Program-made: the position numbers and the translations under genes | Notes under the pieces: model-generated | Told to the model about the DNA's origin: nothing | Seen by the model: only the letters and a program-made list of their open reading frames with translations | Databases searched by the model: none | Assembly (NCBI GenBank): GCA_019057795.1 | Contig: JAHLWS010000014.1 | Location: forward strand, 1 to 51,058 | Source of the DNA: Promethearchaeota archaeon | Lineage (GTDB): Archaea > Asgardarchaeota > Lokiarchaeia > Sigyniarchaeales > SOKP01 | Reading direction: 5' to 3' | Length of the DNA stretch: 51,058 nucleotides | Part shown: positions 16,165-25,288 of the stretch, in pieces | Numbering within the stretch: position 1 is the stretch's first letter | Layout: each line of letters opens with the position of its first letter

Positions 16165-17127
16165 ATGGTCGAACGTGAATTTTTGTCTCTTAACTCTTTA
16201 TTTGATTCAATAGGACTTATCGAAAAAGGTATTGAAAGAGTTTATCACTTTTTATTACAACACGGGAAAATTGATAATTTAAAGGAAGTCAGTACGCAAT
16301 TTAATCTTACATTGAAAAGAGGCTATAAAATTTGTGCCGTTTTAAACGACTTAGGCTTAGTTCAAATTTACGATAGACCAATGAAAATACATTTATCTAC
16401 TCCACCTGTAGCGATTTGGCAAAGAATTATAAACGAGCGTATTGAGGAGTTATCACAGCTTTTTCAAGAAAAAAAAGAGAACGCGGAAAGCGCGTTAAAA
16501 GAATTCATAAAAAATTACGATTTTGTCGAACAAATAACTCAAGAATTCGTAGAGTTTATTAATTACGACCTAACCAACTTCGATGAAACATATCATTCGT
16601 TTCTGGCAGAAAAAGAATGTAAAATCGCCTTAGGAATAAGATATGAAAATGATTTAACTTCAGTTATAAAAAAATATGGAATTTTGAATATTCCAGAGGA
16701 TTTAAATAAATCCATGAGAGCTGGAATGATTAAAATTAAAGAAAATCTAATAAATATCAATATTCAAGTTATATTTAGTACTGAATTGATTAAGGAATTA
16801 TTATCAAGCGAAGAATTTAACCTTATTTCAAAATACATTGATTTATATGGTTTAGAATTTAAAAGTATTGATGTACGTGTCACTGACGAAGTTTTTAGTA
16901 ATTTTAGTTTAACTGATAATGAATTAATCCAACCCAGTTTTGATCCAACTAATAAATTGTTTGGATCTTTTATCTCTCGAAATGCGAATATTTACCAAAT
17001 TTTTTACGATAAATTTAATGAATTGTACGAAAAAGGTATTCACTTGGTTCAATTTTTAAAAGAACATAAAGACATTACGATTGATTCTTTTTCTGAGAGC
17101 CAATTGTTTGGTTTATGTTTGTTATAA
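16165..17127 (+). CDS. TrmB-like helix-turn-helix regulator
   Basis: 320 residues. The N-terminal winged helix (GIERVYHFLLQHGKID ... TLKRGYKICAVLNDLGLVQI ... YDRPMKIHL, about 20-80) is followed by PVAIWQRIINERIEELSQLF and a helical or coiled segment with many Glu and Lys, as in TrmB-family repressors, then an alpha/beta effector-like domain (about 150-310). GGTGAT 16151-16156 precedes ATG. It is cotranscribed with the GTPase gene, so a GTPase-controlled transcription regulator is an attractive reading. No DNA target or ligand can be read from the sequence. TrmB proper senses sugars; only the domain layout is shared here. Confidence 0.65.
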   Translation: MVEREFLSLNSLFDSIGLIEKGIERVYHFLLQHGKIDNLKEVSTQFNLTLKRGYKICAVLNDLGLVQIYDRPMKIHLSTPPVAIWQRIINERIEELSQLFQEKKENAESALKEFIKNYDFVEQITQEFVEFINYDLTNFDETYHSFLAEKECKIALGIRYENDLTSVIKKYGILNIPEDLNKSMRAGMIKIKENLININIQVIFSTELIKELLSSEEFNLISKYIDLYGLEFKSIDVRVTDEVFSNFSLTDNELIQPSFDPTNKLFGSFISRNANIYQIFYDKFNELYEKGIHLVQFLKEHKDITIDSFSESQLFGLCLL

Positions 17128-17182
17128 AAAGACAAAAAAAAAAGAAATATAGTTAAAGTTGTTTTTACTTACTTTTAATTAT

Positions 17183-17632
17183 TTAATCGTATCTTCTATA
17201 TGTGAAAAGTAACCAGAAAAATCCCAGTACTCCAACAATAAAAGCGACAATAACGATATAGTATGGCCAGTAGGTTAAATCAAATGATGCTGGATTAGTT
17301 ATCCATCCTATTACTGCCGTTACTCCTTGTACAGCCATGATAGAAAGCACAACCAAACCAATTCCCATTGCGTATTCTTCTTCCTTAAACATACCAATTC
17401 CAGCTACAAGACACCAGAAGCCCAAGACTATTGAAATTAAACCTTGACTTCCAAAAAATGTGAGTGCTGCAGCTAAATCGGGATTAGATTCGAAATCACT
17501 CAACCATGAAGGAACTATGATACCTCCCCATGCTAAAAAGTCCATGATGCCTTTAAACAAGAAAAGTAAACCCAGTACAATCATTATAATATTTAAAAGT
17601 TCGTTCGAATCTCTCTTTTTTTTTTCGCTCAT
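17183..17632 (-). CDS. Four-helix membrane protein
   Basis: 149 residues with four predicted spans: about 14-34 (IIMIVLGLLFLFKGIMDFLA), 52-80, 85-110 and 122-145, and a charged N terminus (MSEKKKRDSNE). No known family recognised. It is convergent with the HTH gene, with a short T-rich gap between. The upstream stretch to the HEAT-LRR gene is AT-rich without other genes. Confidence 0.6.
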   Translation of the reverse strand: MSEKKKRDSNELLNIIMIVLGLLFLFKGIMDFLAWGGIIVPSWLSDFESNPDLAAALTFFGSQGLISIVLGFWCLVAGIGMFKEEEYAMGIGLVVLSIMAVQGVTAVIGWITNPASFDLTYWPYYIVIVAFIVGVLGFFWLLFTYRRYD

Positions 17633-17832
17633 TTTTTATCAAACCTTTTACATTTAACAAAGATTAAATGCTGAGTATGAAGATATTTTACCAATTATAT
17701 AAATTTAATTTATTTAGATAATAATTTTATAAATTAAACTCTAAATTCGTTGTTTTGAATTAATAAGGAAAATTTTTTAAATTTCTAAGATAATTTAGTG
17801 TTAACTATTGATTTTTTCAATTTCAAGTAGAA

Positions 17833-18819
17833 ATGAAAAACTTCTTATCGCCGGATAAAATTTATTCTAACGTGGAAAATGGGAAATTTAGTAAAGCTAT
17901 AGCTGCTGAGCTGTTGATCTCATTAATCGAAGGAAGCGATAACCCAACAACTCGTGCTGAATCAATTAAAATTTCTGAGAAATTGAAAATTCACGATCAA
18001 AAAATCTTTAAAATCTTACAAAATTCTCTATTATCCGACGAGAGCCCATTAGTTAGGAAATCAGCTGCGAAATTCATTGGACAAATTTTTTTAAAAAAAG
18101 GTTTAAACACGCTAATATGGGTTGTACAGCACGATAAATCTCCAATAGTTTTAGCTGCTATTTCTGATTTGAATAGCAGACTTAATAAAGCCCGATTTAA
18201 GTCGTTAAGTAAAGAAATAAATATGTATTTGGCAGAAATAGCCCTATCCGTTGGTATAGTTCAAAATGAAGCAAAATTTATATTAGATTTGGAGGCTTTA
18301 TTTGCTCAAAACGATACTGATTATGAGCTCGAGTTAAAAACTTATCAATTCTACAAAAAATTAAAAGATAATAAACTTGGAGAATCTTGGCTTACAGTAA
18401 GGAATAAACGCATAGAATCCTTGAGTTTCAATTATTATAATTGGAAATATTTGAAAGAAATCCCTAGTATGTTTGACTCAATTTCTGAATTGCAAGATCC
18501 CCTGGTTTATTTAAATTATTTAGGAAAACTTGCTCTTAAAAGCAATATAATTCTCAAAGTACCCGACTCACTAGCGCTCCTCACAAATCTAAAAAAACTG
18601 AATTTAAGCAGAAATAATATTAAGGAATTTCCGAAATCAATTTTATCACTTTCTTATCTTAAGTATTTAGACATAAGTCATAATAAAATTTCTGATATAC
18701 CTGTGGAAATTAAAAACTTAAACTCGTTGGATGTTCTGAGAATTAGCCATAATTCTTTTCGAAAAATTCCAAATTTTTTAAGAGAATTCTTGCTTACACT
18801 TCAAGATTTTAAAATTTAA
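17833..18819 (+). CDS. HEAT and leucine-rich-repeat fusion protein
   Basis: 328 residues. The N-terminal part (about 10-120) has HEAT-like helix pairs, e.g. LSDESPLVRKSAAKFIGQIF and HDKSPIVLAAISDLN. The C-terminal part has about five leucine-rich repeats of the L-x-x-L-x-L-x-x-N-x-I-x-x-(I/F)-P type: NLKKLNLSRNNIKEFPKSIL, YLKYLDISHNKISDIPVEI and SLDVLRISHNSFRKIPNFL. No signal peptide or membrane span, so it is a cytoplasmic interaction protein. LRR proteins of this plain intracellular kind are frequent in Asgard genomes beside small GTPases. The binding partner is unknown. Confidence 0.8.
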   Translation: MKNFLSPDKIYSNVENGKFSKAIAAELLISLIEGSDNPTTRAESIKISEKLKIHDQKIFKILQNSLLSDESPLVRKSAAKFIGQIFLKKGLNTLIWVVQHDKSPIVLAAISDLNSRLNKARFKSLSKEINMYLAEIALSVGIVQNEAKFILDLEALFAQNDTDYELELKTYQFYKKLKDNKLGESWLTVRNKRIESLSFNYYNWKYLKEIPSMFDSISELQDPLVYLNYLGKLALKSNIILKVPDSLALLTNLKKLNLSRNNIKEFPKSILSLSYLKYLDISHNKISDIPVEIKNLNSLDVLRISHNSFRKIPNFLREFLLTLQDFKI

Positions 18820-18906
18820 ATACTTCTATACTTTTTTCTAAGATAATTATTTAAGGAATAAAATAGAAAGTAAAATAAAAATAAATTTAGAATTATGGTG
18901 TGAAAT

Positions 18907-20619
18907 TTGGAAGAAAAGAAAAAAGTATTGAATGGTGGCGATGTTCTAATAAAATGTTTACTCGAAGAAGACATTAAATATCTGTTTGGAATTATTGGTG
19001 GACAATTCTTAAATATGTTTGATGCAATTTATAGATGGGGTAAAGAAAAGGGCATTGAAACCGTGATGTTTAGACATGAACAGGGTGCTGCCCATGCAGC
19101 TGATGCTTGGGCAAGAGTAACTAATAAACCAGGAATCTGTTTTGGAACGGTTGGTCCGGGCGCAACTCAACTCGTTCCTGGTGTTGGTGCGGCATGGAGT
19201 GATAATATGCCTATGATTGTAATTGTACCTCAAGTAAATAGTAAATTTGCAGATTCCTTCACTTTACAAGGGAACCTCGACCAAATTACTATGTTCAAAC
19301 CGATTACTAAATACCAAAAAAGTATTAGAACAATTGAAGAAATTCCTAACGCCGTCCAAAAATGTTTTAGAGAAGCTACAAGTGGTCGACCAAGACCTGT
19401 GTTGTTAGAGATTTATGAAGACGCATTTCTCAGTCAGAAAGAAGAGAGCGAAATTCCCATAATGTCTCCCGAACAGTACCGTTGTATTGAGAAACCGGCT
19501 GTAAGCAATGAATTAATACAAAAATCGTTAGATTTGTTATTAAAAGCTGAGAAGCCGCTAATTGTTTCTGGAGGTGGAGTTTCGAGGTCTGAAGGATGGG
19601 AAGAACTACAAGAATTTGCTGAATATTTGAAAATTCCCGTTATGACAAGTATTATGGGGGTTGGAACCATCTCAAGTAAGTCAGAAAGTTTTATCGGAAC
19701 AACTATAAACGGTCCGGGCTTAAAAGCAGGCCCCGAAGCTGATGTGGTTCTAGCTCTCGGTTGCAAATTCAGTTACATTATGGGACATGGGAGTGAACCA
19801 TTCTGGCGCAATTCTCAAAAGATGATACAGGTAGATATTGATCCGGGAATAATTGGAAGAGCAAAACCAATTACTTTAGGTGTGGTAAGCGATTGCAAAC
19901 AATTTTTAAAACAAATTCTTGAGAAGGCTAAAAAGACTCAAAAAGTTGAAAATAGACCTTGGTTAGATGAATTATTGGATTTGAGAAAAACACAGATGGC
20001 TGGAATGATGAAAAAAGCAACAAAAGATAAGATTCCAATATTACCTCAAAGATTAGTAAAAGATGTTTTAGAATTCATGGATGAAGATGCGGTATTCATT
20101 AACGATGGTGGGGATATAGCCTGTTATGCTATAGAGCAAATAGATTATTATAAACCAAGACCACCACTCTCCTTCTTGCAAGCTGTTGGGATGGGTCATC
20201 TCGGGACTTCTGTAGGGTACGGAATTGGAGCGAAGCTGGCAAAACCGGATAAACAAGTAATATCAATATCTGGTGATGGTAGTTTTATGATGAATATTCA
20301 AGATCTCGAAACTGCTGTAAGATTAGGTTTAAGCAATCTCATCTTTGTGATAGCAAATAATAGCGCTTGGGGAATGCTTAAATCAGGTCAAAAATTATTT
20401 GTAGATAAGCATTATCTTGATGTTGATTTACCCAATTTTGATTATGCTAAATGTGCTGAAGGATTTGGGTGCTACGGAGAGGTTGTGACTGATCCGAATG
20501 AAATTAAACCGGCACTAGAAAGAGCTAAAAATTCCGGAAAACCAGCTGTAATAGATGTTAAAACAACTTGGACAATCCCAGATGCGACAAAACTTTTAGG
20601 AAGCATGGGAATTCTATAA
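18907..20619 (+). CDS. Thiamine-diphosphate enzyme (acetolactate-synthase-like)
   Basis: 570 residues with all three domains of the acetolactate synthase / 2-hydroxyacyl-CoA lyase family: the PYR domain with catalytic Glu58 in FRHEQGAAHAADAWAR, a central domain (SGGGVSRSEGW), and the PP domain with the ThDP/Mg2+ motif GDGSFMMN ... IANNSAWG (from about 455). TTG 18907 is the start, six bases after GGTG (18897-18900). No regulatory subunit gene (ilvN) lies nearby, so it may serve a catabolic carboligation or decarboxylation rather than branched-chain amino acid synthesis. The adjacent zinc dehydrogenase and acyl-CoA genes fit that. Exact substrate is undetermined. Confidence 0.85.
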   Translation: MEEKKKVLNGGDVLIKCLLEEDIKYLFGIIGGQFLNMFDAIYRWGKEKGIETVMFRHEQGAAHAADAWARVTNKPGICFGTVGPGATQLVPGVGAAWSDNMPMIVIVPQVNSKFADSFTLQGNLDQITMFKPITKYQKSIRTIEEIPNAVQKCFREATSGRPRPVLLEIYEDAFLSQKEESEIPIMSPEQYRCIEKPAVSNELIQKSLDLLLKAEKPLIVSGGGVSRSEGWEELQEFAEYLKIPVMTSIMGVGTISSKSESFIGTTINGPGLKAGPEADVVLALGCKFSYIMGHGSEPFWRNSQKMIQVDIDPGIIGRAKPITLGVVSDCKQFLKQILEKAKKTQKVENRPWLDELLDLRKTQMAGMMKKATKDKIPILPQRLVKDVLEFMDEDAVFINDGGDIACYAIEQIDYYKPRPPLSFLQAVGMGHLGTSVGYGIGAKLAKPDKQVISISGDGSFMMNIQDLETAVRLGLSNLIFVIANNSAWGMLKSGQKLFVDKHYLDVDLPNFDYAKCAEGFGCYGEVVTDPNEIKPALERAKNSGKPAVIDVKTTWTIPDATKLLGSMGIL

Positions 20620-20634
20620 ATAATAATTTCTTAA

Positions 20635-20644
20635 TTTTTTTTTT
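20635..20644 (+). terminator. Poly-T transcription end
   Basis: T10 tract 15 bases after the TPP enzyme stop. Confidence 0.5.
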
Positions 20645-20689
20645 AATAATCTTAAACCAAAATAAAAATTTTTTAAAGGTGTTAAAATA

Positions 20690-21703
20690 ATGAGAGGAGC
20701 TTATTTTTCAGAAGTTCATAAGATAGAAATAAAGGATGATTTACCTAAACCTGAAATATCCGCAGATGAGGTTTTAATAAGAATAAAGAATTGCGGCATA
20801 TGTGGTTCTGATGTTGGATCTTACTTGACAGGAGCCATGGAATCACAACAAATAATAATAGGTCATGAATTTTCAGGAGAAATTGCCGAAATTGGTGATA
20901 AAGTCAAAAAAATGAAAATTGGGGACCGTGTTACTGCTAATCCTAATGTTCCCTGTTTAGATTGTTATTATTGCAGACACGGTTTGGAGAATATGTGTAT
21001 TTTCTATACAATTGGAGTCACTCATGATGGTGCACTAACTGAATTTGTGAAAGTTAGAGCTGATAGAATACATAAATTACCAGAATCGGTTTCTTTTGAG
21101 GAAGGGGCACTGGTCGAACCGTTAGCAATCGGAGTGCAAGCGGTTAGGAATTCTGGGTTTAAAGTTGGAGACACTACCGCTGTTTTTGGGGCTGGTTCAA
21201 TAGGATTAATGACTATCCAAGTACTTAATGCAGCAGGAGCAAGTAAAATATATGTGATCGAACCAATTGAAGCTAAACAACAATTAGCGTTAAAATTGGG
21301 AGCAGATAAAGTTTTTGGTCCAAAAATATGGGGTAAAATCATAAAACTAACAAACAAAATAGGACCAGATTATGTGTATGATGGTGTTGGTTTGCCGGAA
21401 ACAATAATAAATTCCATGCAACTGGTTAAGATGGGCGGAACAATCATCATTATTGGGATGTACCCGGAACCGTTTGAGATGAAAGGTTTTCTCCAATTTA
21501 TGACTAAAAATATTACGATGATAGGCATGTATCTTGTAGATCAAGAATCGTATAGCACGGCTCTCAGATTGATTGAGCAGAAAAAGGTTGATGTTCTATC
21601 TTTAATTACTAAACGAATAAAACTTGATGAAGTTCCTGTCGCAATTGAAGATTTATCAAAAGGATTACATGATGATATAAAGATTATGGTTGCGATAGAA
21701 TAA
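20690..21703 (+). CDS. Zinc-dependent medium-chain alcohol dehydrogenase
   Basis: 337 residues of the MDR family. Catalytic zinc ligands C38 (GICGSD) and H59-E60 (GHEFSG). Structural zinc cysteines C89, C92, C95 and C103 in PCLDCYYCRHGLENMC. The NAD(P) Rossmann motif is FGAGSIGLM (about 166-174). Closest in general look to sorbitol, threonine or butanediol dehydrogenases. AAAGGTG stands eight bases before ATG. Position directly after the TPP enzyme suggests reduction of an acyloin or diketone product, but this is context inference only. Confidence 0.9.
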   Translation: MRGAYFSEVHKIEIKDDLPKPEISADEVLIRIKNCGICGSDVGSYLTGAMESQQIIIGHEFSGEIAEIGDKVKKMKIGDRVTANPNVPCLDCYYCRHGLENMCIFYTIGVTHDGALTEFVKVRADRIHKLPESVSFEEGALVEPLAIGVQAVRNSGFKVGDTTAVFGAGSIGLMTIQVLNAAGASKIYVIEPIEAKQQLALKLGADKVFGPKIWGKIIKLTNKIGPDYVYDGVGLPETIINSMQLVKMGGTIIIIGMYPEPFEMKGFLQFMTKNITMIGMYLVDQESYSTALRLIEQKKVDVLSLITKRIKLDEVPVAIEDLSKGLHDDIKIMVAIE

Positions 21704-21811
21704 TTCTTTAATTTTATTACTATTTTTTTACTTTTTTTAACATTATAACATTTTTGGATTATGACCTAATACCCTCTTTTTATAGATTTAATTTGATGAT
21801 TTTGGTAAATA

Positions 21812-21820
21812 TTTATAAAT
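21812..21820 (+). promoter_or_regulatory. TATA box of the acyl-CoA synthetase gene
   Basis: TTTATAAAT predicts a transcript start near 21841-21846, which lies in the palindrome at 21842-21860. Confidence 0.5.
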
Positions 21821-21841
21821 CCATGTAACAATAAATAAGAT

Positions 21842-21860
21842 ATTCACCAAATTTGTGAAT
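21842..21860 (+). promoter_or_regulatory. Operator-like palindrome at the acyl-CoA synthetase start
   Basis: ATTCAC, one C, AAATTT, GTGAAT: an 18-base perfect palindrome apart from one inserted base. It overlaps the predicted transcription start 22 bases before the start codon, where a repressor would block initiation. The binding protein is unknown. Confidence 0.5.
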
Positions 21861-21881
21861 AAAAATTAAGAGGTTAATCAA

Positions 21882-23615
21882 ATGGAAGGTAAAAAGAGTC
21901 CATATGATGCGAAAATATGGACGAAATCTTATGATGAACATGTTAAACCCACTTTAGAATATCCTAAAGAAAGCCTTGGTAAAATTTTTGATGATGCTAT
22001 GAAAAAATATCCCGAAAGAATCGCTTGCTACTTTATGAAACGGGATATGCCCTTCAAAGAACTGAGGGAATATACACATCGATTTGCGACATTTTTACAG
22101 AAAAATGGTTTAAAAAAAGGAGATCGCGTTGCTATAAATCTAGCTAACTGTCCTCAATATTTGGCTGCACATTTTGGAACAATTTTAGCGGGCGGAGTAG
22201 CATCGGGCTGTTCACCGCTTTTAAGCCCAACTGAAATTGCTTATCAAATAAACGATAGTGAGGCTAAATTTTTTGTTACTTTGGATGCAGTATATGAGAA
22301 AGTATTAATGAAAGTAATAGAGAAGTTGCCAAATCTTAAATGCGTGATTACGACTAATATTTCTGATTACATGGGGCTTTCAAAACCTATAGTATTTCTT
22401 GGTAAGCTACTAGGTAAAATACCAAAAGGAAAAGTTGAACCTTATTCCGGAAAATTAATTATTGATTTCAAGGATGTGATGGAAACATCCATTGACTTAC
22501 AGGATGTAGATATAGATGTGAAAAATGATCTTGCCCTACTTCAATATACCGGCGGAACCACAGGGTTACCTAAAGGCACAGAACTTACTCATGCTAACTT
22601 AATTACTAACGTAGTTCAAGTAGCAACATGGTTAGATAGAAGGGAAGCAAAGGAAGGCGAAAATAATTTATCTGCTTTTCCGCTCTTTCATTTAGCTGGT
22701 TTAGCTATGAGTATGATAACTATATATACTTCAGGAGGACAAATCTTAATTGCAGACCCTAGAGATACAGACCATATTATTGAAGAAATGATAGAAAAAA
22801 ACCCAAAAATAATGGTGAATGTACCAACCTTATTTTTATCAATTATGAACAACCCAAAATTAAAGGATGTACCCAAATCTACCTTCAATAATATAGATAT
22901 GTATGTTTCAGGGGCTGCGCCTTTTCCCGCAGAAGCAATTAGGGATTTCGAAGAATCTATGCTTGGTACTAATAAGGTTTTAGAAGTTTACGGGATGACT
23001 GAGACAAGTCCAATTCTAACTATGAATCCCCATTATGGTAAGAAGAAAATCGGAACTGTAGGTTTACCCGTACCTGACACTGAGTTGAGACTTGTAGATA
23101 TTGAAACGGGAAAACAAGTAGAACTTGGACAACCAGGAGAAATTATTTGTAAAGGTCCTCAAGTTACAAGAGGTTACTTTAACAAGCCAGAAGCAAACGC
23201 AAAAACTATTATTGATGGATGGCTTCATACTGGTGATGTTGGTGTTATGGATGAGGATGGATTCATAACGATTGTGGATCGAACAAAAGATATGTTAATC
23301 GTAAGTGGGTATAAGGTTTATAGCGTTCATGTAGAAGATGTAATGACAAAGCATCCAGATATAGAATTAGTAGCAATCATAGGTTTGAAAGATCCAGACC
23401 GCCCTGGGAGCGAAATTGTTAAAGCAGTCGTTCAACTTAAGGAAGGAATTCAGCCAACTGAAAAAGTGCAAGAAAACTTAAAAAAATATGCTGCTGAACA
23501 TCTCTCGAAATATGAAAATCCAAAACAATGGGAATTCAGAGAATCACTTCCTTTAACAGCAGTAGGAAAGGTATTAAAAAGATCTCTCCGAGAAGAAGAA
23601 ACCAAAAATGATTAA
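21882..23615 (+). CDS. AMP-forming acyl-CoA synthetase (long-chain type)
   Basis: 577 residues of the ANL superfamily. P-loop-like motif YTGGTTGLPKGTELTHAN (about 221-238), acyl-pocket and adenylate motif EVYGMTETSP, the hinge region GWLHTGDVGVMDEDGFITIV with DRTKDM, and the catalytic lysine near the C terminus in TAVGKVLKRSL. It activates a fatty or aromatic acid to its CoA ester with ATP. The gene has its own TATA box and palindrome. It is followed by a T9 tract and an acyl-CoA dehydrogenase gene, which supports fatty-acid oxidation or its reverse. Confidence 0.9.
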   Translation: MEGKKSPYDAKIWTKSYDEHVKPTLEYPKESLGKIFDDAMKKYPERIACYFMKRDMPFKELREYTHRFATFLQKNGLKKGDRVAINLANCPQYLAAHFGTILAGGVASGCSPLLSPTEIAYQINDSEAKFFVTLDAVYEKVLMKVIEKLPNLKCVITTNISDYMGLSKPIVFLGKLLGKIPKGKVEPYSGKLIIDFKDVMETSIDLQDVDIDVKNDLALLQYTGGTTGLPKGTELTHANLITNVVQVATWLDRREAKEGENNLSAFPLFHLAGLAMSMITIYTSGGQILIADPRDTDHIIEEMIEKNPKIMVNVPTLFLSIMNNPKLKDVPKSTFNNIDMYVSGAAPFPAEAIRDFEESMLGTNKVLEVYGMTETSPILTMNPHYGKKKIGTVGLPVPDTELRLVDIETGKQVELGQPGEIICKGPQVTRGYFNKPEANAKTIIDGWLHTGDVGVMDEDGFITIVDRTKDMLIVSGYKVYSVHVEDVMTKHPDIELVAIIGLKDPDRPGSEIVKAVVQLKEGIQPTEKVQENLKKYAAEHLSKYENPKQWEFRESLPLTAVGKVLKRSLREEETKND

Positions 23616-23622
23616 TTAAAAC

Positions 23623-23631
23623 TTTTTTTTT
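23623..23631 (+). terminator. Poly-T transcription end
   Basis: T9 tract shortly after the acyl-CoA synthetase stop. Confidence 0.45.
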
Positions 23632-23715
23632 CTATTTTTATAAAATTATATTAAGAAACTTATCAAATACTATTCATAAATATAAATTTATTTCTAATTC
23701 AAAGAGTTGATGTTA

Positions 23716-24996
23716 ATGAATAATAAAAAAGGTAAAGTTCAATGTATAAATGATGAAATTCTTGAAAAACTCTCGTTAAAAACCCGTAATAAGTTTTTAA
23801 ATTACAATTTGATGAGTTTTTTAAAACCGAAGCACTTCAATTTCCTTAAACAAGCCCAAAAGTATTTTGTGAAATTTGAAAAGGATAATAACATAACCCA
23901 TAACGAAGATTTCTACGAATGGATTCCTGAAATTGGCAGAAACGGATATATTACTCGAATGCACAAATTTGATAATATTGGGTTAAACTTCGAGCCTTAC
24001 GGGATGACGACAGAATTTATGAGGGTTTTAGCCATGGATTTCTTTGATCCACAGCTAGCTATGGGCGCTGGAGCTACAGTTTTAGCAGTAAATCCATTAA
24101 TGCTCCATCACGAAAATATCGATGTTCGATTAAAAGCGCTAAAAGAATTAGTAACGGGAGAAAAAATAGGCTGTATTTGTATAACTGAACCAGAAAGAGG
24201 CTCTGATGCGGTTCATATGCTAACGACCTGTGACGAACAAGGGGATGGAAGCTTCCTTCTTAACGGTGTAAAGATATATCAAACTAATGGAACTAAAGCA
24301 GATTGGGCGGTTATTTACGCTGTAACAGAAAAGAATAATGGTAACACAATGGCCCAATTATTAGTTGACACTTCGTGGGACGGATTTGAAGCCGAACGGG
24401 TTAACATCCCTTGGACTCCAAGGATTCATATAGGTAAAGAAACTTTTACAAATATGAAAATTCCTGCTGAATATGTATTAGGTAGACCAGGTGATGGACG
24501 AACGCACTTATTTGAAGGACTTAATTTAGAAAGATTAGGAATTGTGTGTTTAAATGTTGCTGAAGCTTGGAACGCGATTACTCACGCCGTAATATATACT
24601 AATATGAGAAAACAATTTGATAAGGTAATATTGAAACATCAAGGCGTAGGATTTCCTTTGTCTGATCTCTGGGCTCAAACCACGAATATGACTTTAGCAA
24701 TCTTAAATATTTGCCAAACAATTGACGACAAAATGGAGAAGCTCGGGACGCTTCCTAAAGAGTTTAATTTAGCCTTGGGTGCTACTGCGTCACAACTTAA
24801 GTTCCTTAGTACAAAACTTTCTGAGCGGGTGGTGTATGAATGTGCCAACCTTATGGGTGGAGCAGGAGTTTGTGATAATACCCTAATGCATGATTTATTA
24901 GGAATTAGTAGAATCCAAGAAATTGGAGGCGGAACGAGACAAATACAACAGTATATTATGAGTTATGCTCTAAGACAATTGTTTCGGCTACTGTAG
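23716..24996 (+). CDS. Acyl-CoA dehydrogenase
   Basis: 426 residues from ATG 23716. The in-frame TTG and ATG at 23707-23712 appear to be part of a GAGTTGAT binding site (23704-23711). FAD and substrate motifs are present: CICITEPERGSD (the ITE-x-x-x-GSD flavin loop), NGVKIYQTNGTKADW, and the C-terminal RIQEIGGGTRQIQQ. The position matching the base Glu376 of medium-chain enzymes is Gly, as in GGGT-type members whose base lies on another helix. It oxidises acyl-CoA to enoyl-CoA, with an electron transfer flavoprotein that is not in this window. Confidence 0.88.
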   Translation: MNNKKGKVQCINDEILEKLSLKTRNKFLNYNLMSFLKPKHFNFLKQAQKYFVKFEKDNNITHNEDFYEWIPEIGRNGYITRMHKFDNIGLNFEPYGMTTEFMRVLAMDFFDPQLAMGAGATVLAVNPLMLHHENIDVRLKALKELVTGEKIGCICITEPERGSDAVHMLTTCDEQGDGSFLLNGVKIYQTNGTKADWAVIYAVTEKNNGNTMAQLLVDTSWDGFEAERVNIPWTPRIHIGKETFTNMKIPAEYVLGRPGDGRTHLFEGLNLERLGIVCLNVAEAWNAITHAVIYTNMRKQFDKVILKHQGVGFPLSDLWAQTTNMTLAILNICQTIDDKMEKLGTLPKEFNLALGATASQLKFLSTKLSERVVYECANLMGGAGVCDNTLMHDLLGISRIQEIGGGTRQIQQYIMSYALRQLFRLL

Positions 24997-25017
24997 CATC
25001 CCATTTCTTTAAATATA

Positions 25018-25027
25018 TTTTTTTTTT
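25018..25027 (+). terminator. Poly-T transcription end
   Basis: T10 tract after the acyl-CoA dehydrogenase gene, in a convergent gap before the 79-residue minus-strand gene. Confidence 0.45.
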
Positions 25028-25048
25028 CTTAAAATCAAACTAAATTAT

Positions 25049-25288
25049 TTAAATAAGTTCTATCGGTTCGTTATGGTTATCTAAAAAGTTAAGTTTTTCG
25101 TAAAACTGTTCGCTTGGGATATATTTAGCGCTCCAAATTAAAAGGCCATCTTGCTCTGTTTCAATAAAGTCATCCTCAAATAAATCCTCTAAACACACAG
25201 TTTCTTCTTGGCTTGTTATGTCTTTCTCTATGAATTCATCAATAACATCTGTCCCAACTGAATTTGTCATAAAAACTAAAGATTCCAC
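25049..25288 (-). CDS. Small acidic protein of unknown family
   Basis: 79 residues, strongly acidic (IDEFIEKDI, CLEDLFEDDFIETEQDG), no membrane span, no family recognised. GTG 25288 is supported by GGAGTTGA on the minus strand four bases upstream; an in-frame ATG at residue 7 is the alternative. It is divergent from the 61-residue gene, with a perfect palindrome between them. Confidence 0.55.
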   Translation of the reverse strand: MESLVFMTNSVGTDVIDEFIEKDITSQEETVCLEDLFEDDFIETEQDGLLIWSAKYIPSEQFYEKLNFLDNHNEPIELI

